Shown here piece after piece: positions 8,729 through 17,946 of a stretch of DNA of 64,000 bases. Both the position numbers and the translations under genes were made by a program. The first letter of the stretch is position 1. Every line of letters begins with the position of its first letter. This stretch comes from CADEFQ01 sp050185195 (GTDB lineage: Bacteria > Pseudomonadota > Gammaproteobacteria > Steroidobacterales > Steroidobacteraceae), in NCBI GenBank assembly GCA_050185195.1, contig JBFWZQ010000001.1, positions 248,001 to 312,000 on the forward strand, given 5' to 3'. Under the pieces are notes generated by a model. That model ran no database searches. It was not told the DNA's origin and saw nothing but the letters and a program-made list of their open reading frames with translations.

Positions 8729-9592
8729 TCACGGACCGCCTTGCCGGTCATCCGGCACGAGGGCTTCGATTTCCGCGAGACCGCGCACGCCGTAACGCTC
8801 CTGCAGGTCGCCGAGGTAGTGCTGCAGCTCGCGCTGGCGCACCTGCAATTCGAGGTAATCGGCGATGCGGCCGCGCACCTCGTCGAAGGCGAGCGGCACA
8901 CCCGGCTCGACCGCGTCCACCTGCACGACGTGATAACCCCAGCGCGACTCCACCGGGAAGGCCGCGAGGCCCGCCGGCAGGCGAAACACCTGGCGATCGA
9001 ACTCGGGGGTCGTCTGGCCACGCTCGAGCCAGCCGAGATCGCCGCCCTCGTCCTTCGACGGGCAGCCGGAGCGGCGCAGGGCGAAATCCGCGAACAGCAC
9101 GGGATTCGCAAGCAGCTGGACGATCAGCGCTTCGGCGTCGGCGCGCGCCTGGAAGCGGCCGTTGACGTCGTCGGCGGGTGCCGCGAGCAGGATGTGGCGC
9201 ACGCGCACCCGATCGGGGGAACGGAATCGCTCGCGGTTCTGGTCAAAGTAACGCCGGCAGTCGTCTTCGGTCGGCACGCGATCGACGAGTTCGCGCTCGA
9301 GCAGCAAGCGGATGCCGGCCTCTTCGGCCGTCTCGCGCCCCACGGGCTCGGCGCCCGCGGCGAGGCCGAGGCGATCGATTTCCCGGCGCAGCAGCTCGCG
9401 CACGACGAGGGCGCGTGCCGCCGCCGCTCGGGATTCCTCGGGCCGCGCTGCGCGGTGGTGCTGCATCTCCTGCGCGATGTCGGCCTCGCTGATCGGCGTG
9501 TCGCCCACGTGCAGCAGGCAGGGCGCGCGCCCACCGAGCGAACGGGGGCCGTCGTCCGTATCGTGCACGTGCCGGTGCGAGCCGGACGCCAT
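8729..9592 (-). CDS. PpiC/parvulin-type peptidyl-prolyl isomerase of the nar operon
   Basis: 287 aa. N-terminal helical half, then a parvulin rotamase domain with RVRHILLAAP at the domain start, FADFALRRSGCPSKDEGGDLGW, and WGYHVVQVDAVEPG near the end. No signal peptide is evident, so it probably acts in the cytoplasm. Similar ppiC genes sit downstream of narI in several beta- and gammaproteobacterial nar operons, where a role in nitrate reductase folding is assumed. ATG at 9592 lies two bases after the narI stop; a longer upstream frame would overlap narI and is discarded. Confidence 0.88.
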   Translation of the reverse strand: MASGSHRHVHDTDDGPRSLGGRAPCLLHVGDTPISEADIAQEMQHHRAARPEESRAAAARALVVRELLRREIDRLGLAAGAEPVGRETAEEAGIRLLLERELVDRVPTEDDCRRYFDQNRERFRSPDRVRVRHILLAAPADDVNGRFQARADAEALIVQLLANPVLFADFALRRSGCPSKDEGGDLGWLERGQTTPEFDRQVFRLPAGLAAFPVESRWGYHVVQVDAVEPGVPLAFDEVRGRIADYLELQVRQRELQHYLGDLQERYGVRGLAEIEALVPDDRQGGP

Positions 9593-9594
9593 GC

Positions 9595-10293
9595 TCAACC
9601 CCGCCGCCCGTAGTCGAGCGTCGCCTGCCGCTTGCGCACCACCTGGTACGGGCGCCACAGGTAGCTGAGCGGAATGCTCCACACGTGCACGAGGCGCGTG
9701 AACGGCGCGATCAGGAACAGCGTCATGCCAAGGAGGATGTGCGCCTTGTAGACCCAGTGCACGCCTTCGATGGCGTCGGCCGCTCCGGCGCGGAAGGTCA
9801 CGATACGCTGCGCCCATTCACTGAGTACGAGCATCACGGAGCCGTCGAGGTGGCCCGCGGACACCCTGATGCTCACCATGCCGAGCACGAGCTGCGCGAA
9901 GATCAGCACCAGCACCAGCTGGTCGCCCACGGTGCCGGTGGCACGCACGCGCGGATTGAAGAGGCGCCGCCACAGCAGGATCGAAATGCCGGCGAAGCAC
10001 ATCACGCCCGCGATCCCGCCGACGACCATCGCGAGCAGCTGCTTCTGCGCACTCGTGATGAACACCTCGTACACGGCATGCGGCGTCAGCAGGCCGACGA
10101 CGTGGCCGCCGAGGATCGCGAGAATGCCGACGTGAAAGAGGTTGCTGCCGAGGCGCATGCCGCGGCTCGAGAGCAGCTGGCTCGAACCCGTGCGCCAGGT
10201 GTACATCGCGTAGTCGAAGCGCGCCCAGCTGCCGATGAAGAATATCGCGATGGCGATGTAGGGATAGAACTGGAATGCGAACTGGTGAATCAT
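9595..10293 (-). CDS. narI: respiratory nitrate reductase gamma subunit NarI (cytochrome b)
   Basis: Di-haem b membrane anchor that takes electrons from quinol and passes them to NarH. 232 aa, five membrane helices. Haem ligands His54 and His64 (LFHVGILAILGGH) and His185 and His203 (YKAHILLG...RLVHVW) match His56/66/187/205 of E. coli with a constant two-residue offset. Its ATG overlaps the narJ stop (ATGA). The N-terminus starts directly with the first hydrophobic helix, as expected for NarI. Confidence 0.96.
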   Translation of the reverse strand: MIHQFAFQFYPYIAIAIFFIGSWARFDYAMYTWRTGSSQLLSSRGMRLGSNLFHVGILAILGGHVVGLLTPHAVYEVFITSAQKQLLAMVVGGIAGVMCFAGISILLWRRLFNPRVRATGTVGDQLVLVLIFAQLVLGMVSIRVSAGHLDGSVMLVLSEWAQRIVTFRAGAADAIEGVHWVYKAHILLGMTLFLIAPFTRLVHVWSIPLSYLWRPYQVVRKRQATLDYGRRG

Positions 10294-10967
10294 CGCGGCA
10301 CCTGTCGGGTCTCGGTTCGGGCCTGTTGCGAGGGCGGCGCGCAGTCACGGCCCGGCGCTTCGGCGCCGAAGCGCACCGCCTCCTCCTCCCACAGACGATC
10401 CATGGTCTCGGGCGTATCGTCGCGGGGCTCGCTGCGGGCACGGTCGCGCAAGGCGCGCAGGTCCGGCCCACCGGCGCCGATCTCGACGAGGATGTCGAAC
10501 AGCACCGCGTACGGGGTTTCACGCTCGGCGGCGCGCGCCCCGAGCAGCGCGACGATGTGGCTCACGTGCTGCAGCCAGTCGGCGGCCTCGGCCTGCGGCC
10601 GCTGGCCGAGGTACTCGAGCAGCAGCGGCAGGTAATCGGGCAGCTCCTTCGCCGCGAGCACGAAGCCGTTCTTGCGATAGGCCTCGATCAGGTCGACCAT
10701 CGCCTGGCCACGGTCGCGCGACTCGCCGTGGATGTGTTCGAACAGCAGCAGGCTCAGCGAGCGGCCGCGGTCGAACAGCGCGAGCCAGGCTTCCTGTGCC
10801 GCGAGCGGATCGGCGTCGAGCAGGTCGCGCGCGAAGGCGACGAGCCGGCCCCGATGCTCCTTCGACAGGCCGGGATCGTCCGCCGCGGCGAGCAATTCGT
10901 CGCGATGCGCCCACAGCTCGTCCTGCGGGTAGTCCATCAGCACCGAGAGGAGCTTGAGCACGTTCAT
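10290..10967 (-). CDS. narJ: nitrate reductase assembly chaperone NarJ
   Basis: 225 aa, mostly helical, TorD/NarJ superfamily. It binds apo-NarG and controls Mo-cofactor insertion, and is not part of the final enzyme. Family features: N-terminal LKLLSVLMDYPQDELW, the central LLLFEHIHGESRDRGQAM, and ELPDYLPLLLEYLG. The C-terminal tail (about the last 50 residues) is charged and of low complexity. ATG at 10967 overlaps the narH stop (ATGA), and its own stop overlaps the narI start, giving a tight narHJI coupling. Confidence 0.94.
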   Translation of the reverse strand: MNVLKLLSVLMDYPQDELWAHRDELLAAADDPGLSKEHRGRLVAFARDLLDADPLAAQEAWLALFDRGRSLSLLLFEHIHGESRDRGQAMVDLIEAYRKNGFVLAAKELPDYLPLLLEYLGQRPQAEAADWLQHVSHIVALLGARAAERETPYAVLFDILVEIGAGGPDLRALRDRARSEPRDDTPETMDRLWEEEAVRFGAEAPGRDCAPPSQQARTETRQVPR

Positions 10968-12481
10968 CGCGGCCGCACGGCGTGGGTCGTTGTCTTGCGC
11001 GCGGAGAAGAGGTCGGCGGGGCTGTCGCCGCTGCACCCGTTGCCGAACGTGAAGCCGCAACCGCCGCGCTCACCGAAGGCGTCGTTCGCATACTCGCGGT
11101 GGGCGGTCGGGATGACGAAGCGGTCCTCGTAGTTCGCGATCGCAAGATATCGATACATGTCCTCGGCCTGCGCGACGGTGAGTCCCGCCTGCTGCAGCAC
11201 CGCCAGGTCCTCGACTCCGTCGACATTGCGGGCGCGCCGCCAGGCGCGCATCGCCATCATGCGCTCGAGCGCGCGCACCACCGGCGCCTCGTCGCCCGCG
11301 GTCAGCAGGTTCGCGAGGTAACGCACCGGGATGCGCAGCGATGCGACATCCGGCAACTGGCCGTTCATGCCGACGCGGCCGCGCTCGGCGGCCGACTGGA
11401 TCGGCGAGAGCGGCGGCACGTACCAGACCATCGGCAGCGTGCGGTACTCGGGATGCAGCGGCAGCGCGAGCTGCCAGTCGATCGCGAGCTTGTAGACGGG
11501 CGAGGCCTTCGCCGCGTCGAGCCAGTTGTCCGGAATGCCCTCGGCGCGCGCCGCTTCGATCACCTTCGGATCGAACGGGTCGAGGAAGATGTCGAGGTGC
11601 GCCTGGTAGAGATCCTTCTCCGCGGGTACCGAAGCGGCTTCCTGGATGCGGTCGGCGTCGTACAGCATCACGCCGAGGTAGCGGATGCGGCCCACGCAGG
11701 TCTCGGAGCACACCGTCGGCTCGCCCATCTCGATGCGCGGGTAGCAGAAGATGCACTTCTCCGACTTGCCGCTCTTCCAGTTGTAATAGATCTTCTTGTA
11801 CGGGCAGGCCGACACGCACATGCGCCAGCCGCGGCACTTGTCCTGGTCGATGAGGACGATGCCGTCCTCCTCGCGCTTGTAGATCGCGCCCGACGGGCAG
11901 GCCGAGACACACGCCGGATTGAGGCAGTGCTCGCACAGGCGCGGCAGGTACATCATGAAGGTCTTCTCGAAGGCGCCGTAGATTTCCTTCTGCACGCCGT
12001 CGAAGTTGCGATCGACCGAGCGCTTGGCGAACTCGGTGCCGAGGATCTCCTCCCAGTTCGGCCCCCATTCGATCTTTTGCATGCGCTGCCCGCTGATCAG
12101 CGAGCGCGGCCGCGCAGTCGGCTGGTGCTTGCCGTCCGGCGCCTGGTGCAGGTGCTGGTAGTCGAACGTGAACGGCTCGTAGTAGTCGTCGATCTGCGGC
12201 AGGTCGGGGTTGGCGAAGATCTTCGACAGCACGCGCCAGCGCCCGCCCGAGCGCGGCACCAGCTTGCCGGCGCGGGTGCGCACCCAGCCGCCGTTCCACT
12301 TTTCCTGGTTCTCCCATTCCTTCGGGTAGCCGATGCCGGGCTTGGTCTCGACGTTGTTGAACCACGCGTACTCGACGCCCTCGCGCGAGGTCCAGACGTT
12401 CTTGCAGGTGATCGAGCAGGTATGGCAGCCGATGCACTTGTCGAGGTTCAGCACCATCGCGATCTGCGCGCGCACTTTCAT
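10964..12481 (-). CDS. narH: respiratory nitrate reductase beta subunit NarH
   Basis: Electron-transfer subunit carrying three [4Fe-4S] and one [3Fe-4S] cluster. 505 aa (E. coli 512). Cysteine groups: CIGCHTCSITC (16-26), CEHCLNPACVSACP, CRGWRMCVSACP, in which Trp replaces one cysteine as in the 3Fe-4S site of NarH, and CIFCYPRIEMGEPTVCSETC. ATG at 12481 overlaps the narG stop (ATGA). The longer in-frame extension upstream is antisense-free narG sequence in another frame and is not used. Confidence 0.97.
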   Translation of the reverse strand: MKVRAQIAMVLNLDKCIGCHTCSITCKNVWTSREGVEYAWFNNVETKPGIGYPKEWENQEKWNGGWVRTRAGKLVPRSGGRWRVLSKIFANPDLPQIDDYYEPFTFDYQHLHQAPDGKHQPTARPRSLISGQRMQKIEWGPNWEEILGTEFAKRSVDRNFDGVQKEIYGAFEKTFMMYLPRLCEHCLNPACVSACPSGAIYKREEDGIVLIDQDKCRGWRMCVSACPYKKIYYNWKSGKSEKCIFCYPRIEMGEPTVCSETCVGRIRYLGVMLYDADRIQEAASVPAEKDLYQAHLDIFLDPFDPKVIEAARAEGIPDNWLDAAKASPVYKLAIDWQLALPLHPEYRTLPMVWYVPPLSPIQSAAERGRVGMNGQLPDVASLRIPVRYLANLLTAGDEAPVVRALERMMAMRAWRRARNVDGVEDLAVLQQAGLTVAQAEDMYRYLAIANYEDRFVIPTAHREYANDAFGERGGCGFTFGNGCSGDSPADLFSARKTTTHAVRPR

Positions 12482-15400
12482 CGCAGTACCTCCGCGGCCG
12501 CCGCCGCCGTGGGCTCGCCGTCGAGCCAGTCGACCTTCGCCATCTTGCGCACGATCACGAACTCGTCGCGGTTGGTGCCGGTGGTGCCGTAGTAGTTGAA
12601 GCCATACGCGAGCTGCGCATAACCGCCGATCATGTGGGTCGGCTTCACGACCACGCGGGTCACCGAGTTGTGGATGCCGCCGCGCGTGCCGGTGACCTCG
12701 GACCCCGGCACGTTCACGATGCGCTCCTGCGCGTGGTACATCATCGCCATGCCGTTCATCACGCGCTGGCTGACCACCGCGCGCGCGGCGATCGCGCCGT
12801 TGACGTTGAACAGCTCGATCCAGTCGTTGTCCTCGATGCCCGCCTCGCGTGCATCGTCCTCGCTGATCCACACGATCGGTCCGCCGCGCGACAGCGTCTG
12901 CATGATCAGGTTGTCGCTGTAGGTGCTGTGGATGCCCCACTTCTGGTGCGGCGTGATCCAGTTGAGCACGATCTCGCGGTTGCCGTTGCCACGCTTGCCG
13001 AGCAGCGGCTTGACCGTGCGCGTGTCGATCGGCGGGCGATAGCTCATGAAGCCCTCGCCGAAGTCGACCATCCACTCGTGGTCCATGTAGAACTGCTGGC
13101 GGCCCGTGATCGTGCGCCACGGGATCAGCTCATGGACGTTGGTGTAGCCCGCGTTGTAGCTGACGTGCTCGTCCTCGAGCCCCGACCAGGTCGGCGAGGA
13201 AATGATCTTGCGCGGCTGCGCCTGGATGTCGCGGAAGCGGATCGCCTCGTGCTCCTTGCCTTCGGCGAGGTGCGTGTGGCTGCGGCCGGTGAACTCGCCG
13301 AGCGAGGCCCAGGCCTTCACCGCGACGTGGCCGTTCGTCTCGGGAGCGAGGTGCAGGATCACCTCGCAGGCGTCGATCGCGCTCTCGATGCGCGGCCGGC
13401 CCTGGCTGATGCCGGGCTCGGTCACGCGGTGGTTCAGCTTGCCGAGGAAGTCGACCTCGTCCTGCGTGTTCCAGTTGATGCCCTTGCCGCCGTTGCCGTG
13501 GGCGTCGAGCAGCGGCCCGAGCGAGGTGAACTTGCGGTGCAGGTTCGGATAGTCGCGCTCGACCACCGTCATCGCCGGCATCGTCTTGCCGGGGATCGCC
13601 TCGCACTCGCCCTTCTTCCAGTCCTGCGCCCGGAACGGCATCGCGATCTCGCCCGGCGTGTCGTGCTGCGTCGGCATCAGCACGAGGTCCTTCTCGACCT
13701 CGACGACGCCCGGCGCAAGCGCGCTCACCGTGCGCGCGATTCCCTTGAAGATGTCCCAGTCGCTGCGCGATTCCCAGGCCGGATCCACCGCCTTCGACAG
13801 TGGGTGGATGAACGGGTGCATGTCGGAGGTGTTGAGGTCGTTCTTCTCGTACCAGGTCGCCGTCGGCAGCACGATGTCGGAATAGAGCGCCGTCGTGCAC
13901 ATGCGGAAGTCGAGCGTGACGAGCAGGTCGAGCTTGCCCTCGGGCGCCTCGTCGCGCCATTTCACCTCGGCGGGCTTCACCGCGCCGCGTTCGCCGAGGT
14001 CCTTGCCCTGCAGGCCGTGGCGGGTGCCGAGCAGGTGCCGCAGCATGTACTCGTGGCCCTTGCCGGAGGAGCCGAGCAGGTTCGAGCGCCAGATGAACAG
14101 CACGCGGGGGAAGTTCTGCGGCGCATCGGGGTCCGCGTAGGCGAAGTCGAGCTTGCCGCTCTTCAGCTGTTCGAGCGCGTAGGCCGCCGGGTCCTGGCCG
14201 GCCTTGGCGGCCTCGCGGGTGATCTCGAGCGGATTTCGGTCGAGCTGCGGCGCGCACGGCAACCAGCCCATGCGCACCGCGCGCAGGTTGAGGTCGACGA
14301 GGCTGCCGGTGTATTTCGCGGGATCGGCGAGCGGCGAGAGCAATTCCTCCGTCGCGAGTTTCTCGTAGCGCCACTGGTCCGAGTTGAAATAGAAGAACGA
14401 CGTGCCGTTCATCTGCCGCGGCGGGCGGCTCCAGTCGACGCCGAAGGCGAGTGGCACCCAGCCGGTCTGCGGGCGCAGTTTCTCCTGGCCCACGTAGTGC
14501 GCCCAGCCACCGCCGGTCTGGCCGACGCAACCGCACATCATCAGCATGTTGATGAGGCCGCGGTAGTTCATGTCGTTGTGGAACCAGTGGTTCATGCCGG
14601 CGCCGACGATGATCATGCTGCGGCCGCGGGTCTTGTCCGCGGTCAGCGCGAATTCACGCGCGATCTCGATCACCTCGGCGCGCGACACGCCGGTGATGCG
14701 CTCCTGCCAGGCCGGCGTGCCCGGTACGTCGGCGTCGTAGCTCGAGGCCACGTTCGCGCCGCCGAAGCCGCGATCGACGCCGTATTGCGCAAGCAGCAGG
14801 TCGTACACGGTCGCGACCGCCCATTCGCGGCCATCCGCGAGCTTCAGCTTGCGCACGGGGATATTGCGCTCGAGCACCTCCGGGTGCGGGGCCGCCGTCC
14901 AGCGCTCGTGCTCGACGCCGCCGAAATACGGGAAGCTCACCGCCTCCAGCCCATCGTGGCAGGTGGCGAGCGAGAGGCGCAGCCGCGTCTCGCGGCCCTG
15001 GCTGTCCTTCTCCTCGATGTTCCACTTGCCCTTCTCGCCCCAGCGAAAGCCCACCGAGCCGTTGGGCACGGCGAGGTCGCCGCTCTTCTCGTCCCACGCG
15101 AGCGTCTTCCACTCCGGGTTGTTCGCTTCGCCGAGCCCGCCGAGGTCGCTCGCGCGCAGGAAGCGCTCCGGCACGAGCCGCCCGTCCGCGCGGCGCTCGA
15201 GGCGCACGAGCAGCGGCATGTCGGTGTACTGGCGGCAGTAGTCGATGAAATATTCCGACGGCTTCTCGACGTGGAATTCCTTCAGGATCACGTGGCCGAA
15301 CGCAAACGCGAGCGCCGCGTCGGTGCCCTGCTTCGGGTGCAGCCAGTGGTCCGTGAGTTTCGCGACTTCGGCGTAGTCGGGCGTGATCGCGACCGTCTTG

Positions 15401-16224
15401 GTGCCGTTGTAGCGCGCCTCGGTGAAGAAGTGCGCGTCCGGCGTGCGAGTCTGCGGGACGTTCGAGCCCCACGCGATGATGTAGCGGCTGTTGTACCAGT
15501 CGGCCGATTCCGGCACGTCGGTCTGCTCGCCCCACACCTGCGGCGAGGACGGCGGCAGGTCGCAGTACCAGTCGTAGAAGGAGAGGCAGGCGCCGCCGAG
15601 CAGCGACAGGTAGCGCGCCCCGGCCGCGTAGCTGACCATCGACATCGCGGGGATCGGCGAGAAGCCGATCACGCGATCCGGGCCGTGCTGCTTCACCGTG
15701 TGCAGGTTCGAGGCCGCGACGATCTCGTTGACCTCGTCCCAGCTCGCGCGCACGAAGCCGCCGAGCCCACGGCGGCTCTTGTAGCTGCGCGCTTTCTCCG
15801 GGTTGCCGGCGATGCTCGCCCACGCATCCACCGGCGCGAGGGTCTTGCGCGCCTCGCGCCACAGGCGCAGCAGCGTGCCGCGCACGAGCGGGTACTTCAG
15901 GCGATTGGCGCTGTAGAGATACCAGGAATAACTGGCGCCGCGCGGGCAACCGCGCGGCTCGTGGTTCGGCAGGTCGGGACGCGTGCGCGGATAGTCCGTC
16001 TGCTGCGTCTCCCAGGTCACGAGCCCGTTCTTGACGTAGATCTTCCAGCTGCAGGAGCCGGTGCAGTTCACGCCGTGGGTCGAGCGCACGATCTTGTCGT
16101 ACTGCCAGCGGGCGCGGTAGCTGTCTTCCCAGTCGCGATTTTCCGCCTTCGTGATGCCGTGGCCCGCCGCGAACTCTTCCGTGTCGCGCTTCAGGAATCT
16201 CAGCCGGTCGAGGAAGTAGCTCAT
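12478..16224 (-). CDS. narG: respiratory nitrate reductase alpha subunit NarG
   Basis: Catalytic molybdo-bis(MGD) subunit reducing nitrate to nitrite on the cytoplasmic side of the membrane. 1248 aa (E. coli 1247). FS0 cluster ligands His50, Cys54, Cys58 (STHGVNCTGSCSW) and Cys93 (EPRGCPRGAS) are present; the Mo ligand Asp222 is in SFYDWYCDLPPSSPQ at exactly the E. coli residue number. No twin-arginine signal, as expected for membrane-bound Nar. narK2 ends 40 bases upstream on the same strand, so narK2GHJI-ppiC-narK1 is likely one transcript from the FNR-type promoter near 17.7 kb. Confidence 0.98.
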   Translation of the reverse strand: MSYFLDRLRFLKRDTEEFAAGHGITKAENRDWEDSYRARWQYDKIVRSTHGVNCTGSCSWKIYVKNGLVTWETQQTDYPRTRPDLPNHEPRGCPRGASYSWYLYSANRLKYPLVRGTLLRLWREARKTLAPVDAWASIAGNPEKARSYKSRRGLGGFVRASWDEVNEIVAASNLHTVKQHGPDRVIGFSPIPAMSMVSYAAGARYLSLLGGACLSFYDWYCDLPPSSPQVWGEQTDVPESADWYNSRYIIAWGSNVPQTRTPDAHFFTEARYNGTKTVAITPDYAEVAKLTDHWLHPKQGTDAALAFAFGHVILKEFHVEKPSEYFIDYCRQYTDMPLLVRLERRADGRLVPERFLRASDLGGLGEANNPEWKTLAWDEKSGDLAVPNGSVGFRWGEKGKWNIEEKDSQGRETRLRLSLATCHDGLEAVSFPYFGGVEHERWTAAPHPEVLERNIPVRKLKLADGREWAVATVYDLLLAQYGVDRGFGGANVASSYDADVPGTPAWQERITGVSRAEVIEIAREFALTADKTRGRSMIIVGAGMNHWFHNDMNYRGLINMLMMCGCVGQTGGGWAHYVGQEKLRPQTGWVPLAFGVDWSRPPRQMNGTSFFYFNSDQWRYEKLATEELLSPLADPAKYTGSLVDLNLRAVRMGWLPCAPQLDRNPLEITREAAKAGQDPAAYALEQLKSGKLDFAYADPDAPQNFPRVLFIWRSNLLGSSGKGHEYMLRHLLGTRHGLQGKDLGERGAVKPAEVKWRDEAPEGKLDLLVTLDFRMCTTALYSDIVLPTATWYEKNDLNTSDMHPFIHPLSKAVDPAWESRSDWDIFKGIARTVSALAPGVVEVEKDLVLMPTQHDTPGEIAMPFRAQDWKKGECEAIPGKTMPAMTVVERDYPNLHRKFTSLGPLLDAHGNGGKGINWNTQDEVDFLGKLNHRVTEPGISQGRPRIESAIDACEVILHLAPETNGHVAVKAWASLGEFTGRSHTHLAEGKEHEAIRFRDIQAQPRKIISSPTWSGLEDEHVSYNAGYTNVHELIPWRTITGRQQFYMDHEWMVDFGEGFMSYRPPIDTRTVKPLLGKRGNGNREIVLNWITPHQKWGIHSTYSDNLIMQTLSRGGPIVWISEDDAREAGIEDNDWIELFNVNGAIAARAVVSQRVMNGMAMMYHAQERIVNVPGSEVTGTRGGIHNSVTRVVVKPTHMIGGYAQLAYGFNYYGTTGTNRDEFVIVRKMAKVDWLDGEPTAAAAAEVLR

Positions 16225-16264
16225 CGTCGGAACCTCTCAGCCATCGTTCGCATCGGCGCGGCCC

Positions 16265-17644
16265 TCAACACGGCGCTTCCGCGCCGCGCCGCAGGTACCA
16301 CCACCACGTGATTGCAAGGCAGCTCAGATAGAAGGCGATGAAGCCATAATACGCGGCTTGCGGCCCCCCGGTGATCGCGATCGAGCTGCCGTAACTCTTC
16401 GGGATGAAAAAGCCGCCGTACGCGCCGATCGCGGAACTGAAGCCGACGACGGCGGCGGATTCGATGCCGGCCTGTCGCTGCGCTGCGGCCTTGCCCGCGC
16501 CGTCCTCCTGCGCGGAGAGCCGCTCGTGCAGCTGGCGAAAGATCACGGGAATCATGCGGAACGTGGAGCCGTTGCCGATGCCCGCCACCACGAACATCGC
16601 GATCGACATCGCGAGGAAGCCGGCGAAGCTGCCGCCCGCGCCGTCGTGCGGCAGAAAATACAACTTCATCACGACACCCGCGATCATCAGCGCGAACACC
16701 CAGAATGTGAGCGCCGCGCCCCCGGTCTTGTCCGCGAGCCAGCCGCCGGCGGGACGCGCGAGCGCACCGACCAGCGGCCCGAGGAAGGCATAGCGGAGCG
16801 GGTCGACGCCGGGAAACTGCGTCTTCACGAGCAGCGGGAACGCCGCCGAGAAACCGATGAACGAGCCGAAAGTGCCGACGTAGAGCCAGCACATCAGCCA
16901 GTTGTGCTTGCGCCTGAAGATCGTGGCCTGCTCGTTGAACGAGGAACGCGCGCTCGCGAGGTCGTGCATGCCGAACCAGGCGGCGAGCACGCTGGCGGCG
17001 ATCAGCGGCAGCCAGATGAAGCCCGCATTCTGCAGGTAGAGCGCCGCCCCACCCGCGCCCGCCTGCGGTTCGCCGGCGAAGGCGCCGAAGAGGCCCGCGG
17101 TCACGACCGCGGGCACGAGGAACTGCACCGTCGAGACGCCGAGGTTGCCGAGGCCGGCATTCATGCCGAGCGCATAACCCTGCATCTTCTTCGGGTAGAA
17201 GAACGAGATGTTGGCCATCGACGACGCGAAGTTGCCGCCGCCGAACCCGCAGAGGATCGCGATCGCGACGAAGTGCCAGTAGGGCGTCGCCGGATCCTGC
17301 ACCGCGATGCCGAGCCACGCCGCCGGAATCGCGAGCAACGCCGTCGATACCGCAGTCCAGCGCCGCCCGCCGAAGATCGGCACCATGAAGGAATAGAAGA
17401 TGCGCAGCGTCGCGCCCGAGAGCGCGGGCAGCGCGGTCAGCCAGAAGAGCTGGTCGGTGGTGAAATCGAAGCCGGCCCGGTTGAGGTTGACCGCGACCAC
17501 CGAGAACAGCATCCACACCGCAAACGCGAGCAGCAGCGCGGGGATGGAGATCCAGAGGTTGCGCGTGGCGAGACGACGACCGGTCGCCTCCCAGAACGAC
17601 GGATCCTCGATGTCCCATTTCGTGATTTCGGCCGATTGGCCCAT
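16265..17644 (-). CDS. narK: NarK2-type nitrate/nitrite MFS transporter
   Basis: 459 aa from ATG 17644. MFS protein of the nitrate/nitrite porter family with a hydrophilic N-terminus (TKWDIEDPSFWEATGRR), typical of the NarK2/NarU-like branch that is thought to exchange nitrate for nitrite. Signature segments: GFGGGNFASSMANISFFYPKK, MNAGLGNLGVS and GGFFIPKSYG. The long loop near residue 385 (RLSAQEDGAGKAAAQRQAG) is also typical. An in-frame extension to 17803 exists, but it is low complexity and crosses the FNR box and -10, so the shorter start is preferred. First gene of the nar operon. Confidence 0.93.
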   Translation of the reverse strand: MGQSAEITKWDIEDPSFWEATGRRLATRNLWISIPALLLAFAVWMLFSVVAVNLNRAGFDFTTDQLFWLTALPALSGATLRIFYSFMVPIFGGRRWTAVSTALLAIPAAWLGIAVQDPATPYWHFVAIAILCGFGGGNFASSMANISFFYPKKMQGYALGMNAGLGNLGVSTVQFLVPAVVTAGLFGAFAGEPQAGAGGAALYLQNAGFIWLPLIAASVLAAWFGMHDLASARSSFNEQATIFRRKHNWLMCWLYVGTFGSFIGFSAAFPLLVKTQFPGVDPLRYAFLGPLVGALARPAGGWLADKTGGAALTFWVFALMIAGVVMKLYFLPHDGAGGSFAGFLAMSIAMFVVAGIGNGSTFRMIPVIFRQLHERLSAQEDGAGKAAAQRQAGIESAAVVGFSSAIGAYGGFFIPKSYGSSIAITGGPQAAYYGFIAFYLSCLAITWWWYLRRGAEAPC

Positions 17645-17682
17645 ATCGCGTCGCCGCCGCCCTTCAGGTGCTGGTGGAGGAA

Positions 17683-17724
17683 ATTCTAGGTATCGCGATG
17701 CATCACCGCTTTGCCGTGGATCAA
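17683..17724 (-). promoter_or_regulatory. class II FNR/DNR-type promoter of narK2GHJI
   Basis: Reading the minus strand, TTGATCCACGGCAA (17724-17711) matches the FNR/DNR consensus TTGAT-N4-ATCAA perfectly in the left half and at three of five bases in the right half. A near-consensus -10, TAGAAT, lies at 17688-17683. With the start of transcription placed at the usual distance (about 17676), the dyad centre falls at -41.5, the exact class II activation position. The narK2 ATG is about 32 bases further on. This predicts induction by oxygen limitation and possibly NO, depending on which Crp-family protein binds. Confidence 0.72.
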
Positions 17725-17882
17725 GGGCGCGCCGATCTTCGCTTGCGGCAAACACATAGATGGACCCCGACGGCGGCGCGGTGCGCCGCGCCGGTATCGG
17801 CACGCGGGAGCCACTCTTGAGTCCGGTGGAACGCCAAGGCCTGTATCTTCATACATGGGGTGCTGCCCTTCCTGCCACGCGA

Positions 17883-17925
17883 TTGACCGGGATCAGGTCC
17901 CGTGCGCGGACCCGTTGACTATACT
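17883..17925 (+). promoter_or_regulatory. FNR/DNR-like promoter for the leader ORF and moeA
   Basis: TTGACCGGGATCAG (17883-17896) matches TTGAT-N4-ATCAA at four of five bases in each half. A good -10, TATACT, lies at 17920-17925. With +1 near 17932 the dyad centre is at about -42.5, again the class II position. The first start codon downstream is the leader ATG at 17947, only about 15 bases from the predicted +1. It would co-induce molybdenum cofactor insertion with the nitrate reductase that consumes the cofactor. Confidence 0.55.
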
Positions 17926-17946
17926 GCCGCCGTCCGGAAAACCGCC

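Larger units (their letters stand above)
17645..17946. other. 302-base divergent regulatory gap between narK2 and the moeA leader
   Basis: No protein-coding signal on either strand. It contains the two FNR-type promoter modules described separately (17683-17724 minus, 17883-17925 plus). The stretch between them (about 17725-17882) is GC-rich, with a dyad around GGCGCGGTGCGCCGCGCC at 17773-17790. I see no recognisable NarL heptamer pair or NtrC/ModE operator by eye, but short degenerate sites could be missed. Confidence 0.5.

Noticed and set aside
7400..9613. 737-codon plus-strand frame across narK1 and ppiC
   Set aside because: Antisense shadow of two recognised genes; residues are dominated by Arg/Glu/His/Gln with no domain.
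12634..16311. 1225-codon open frame on the plus strand antisense to narG
   Set aside because: It mirrors the full-length, motif-complete narG. Long antisense frames are expected when codons are GC-rich; its composition (Arg/Val/Ala/His-rich, no motifs) is shadow-like.
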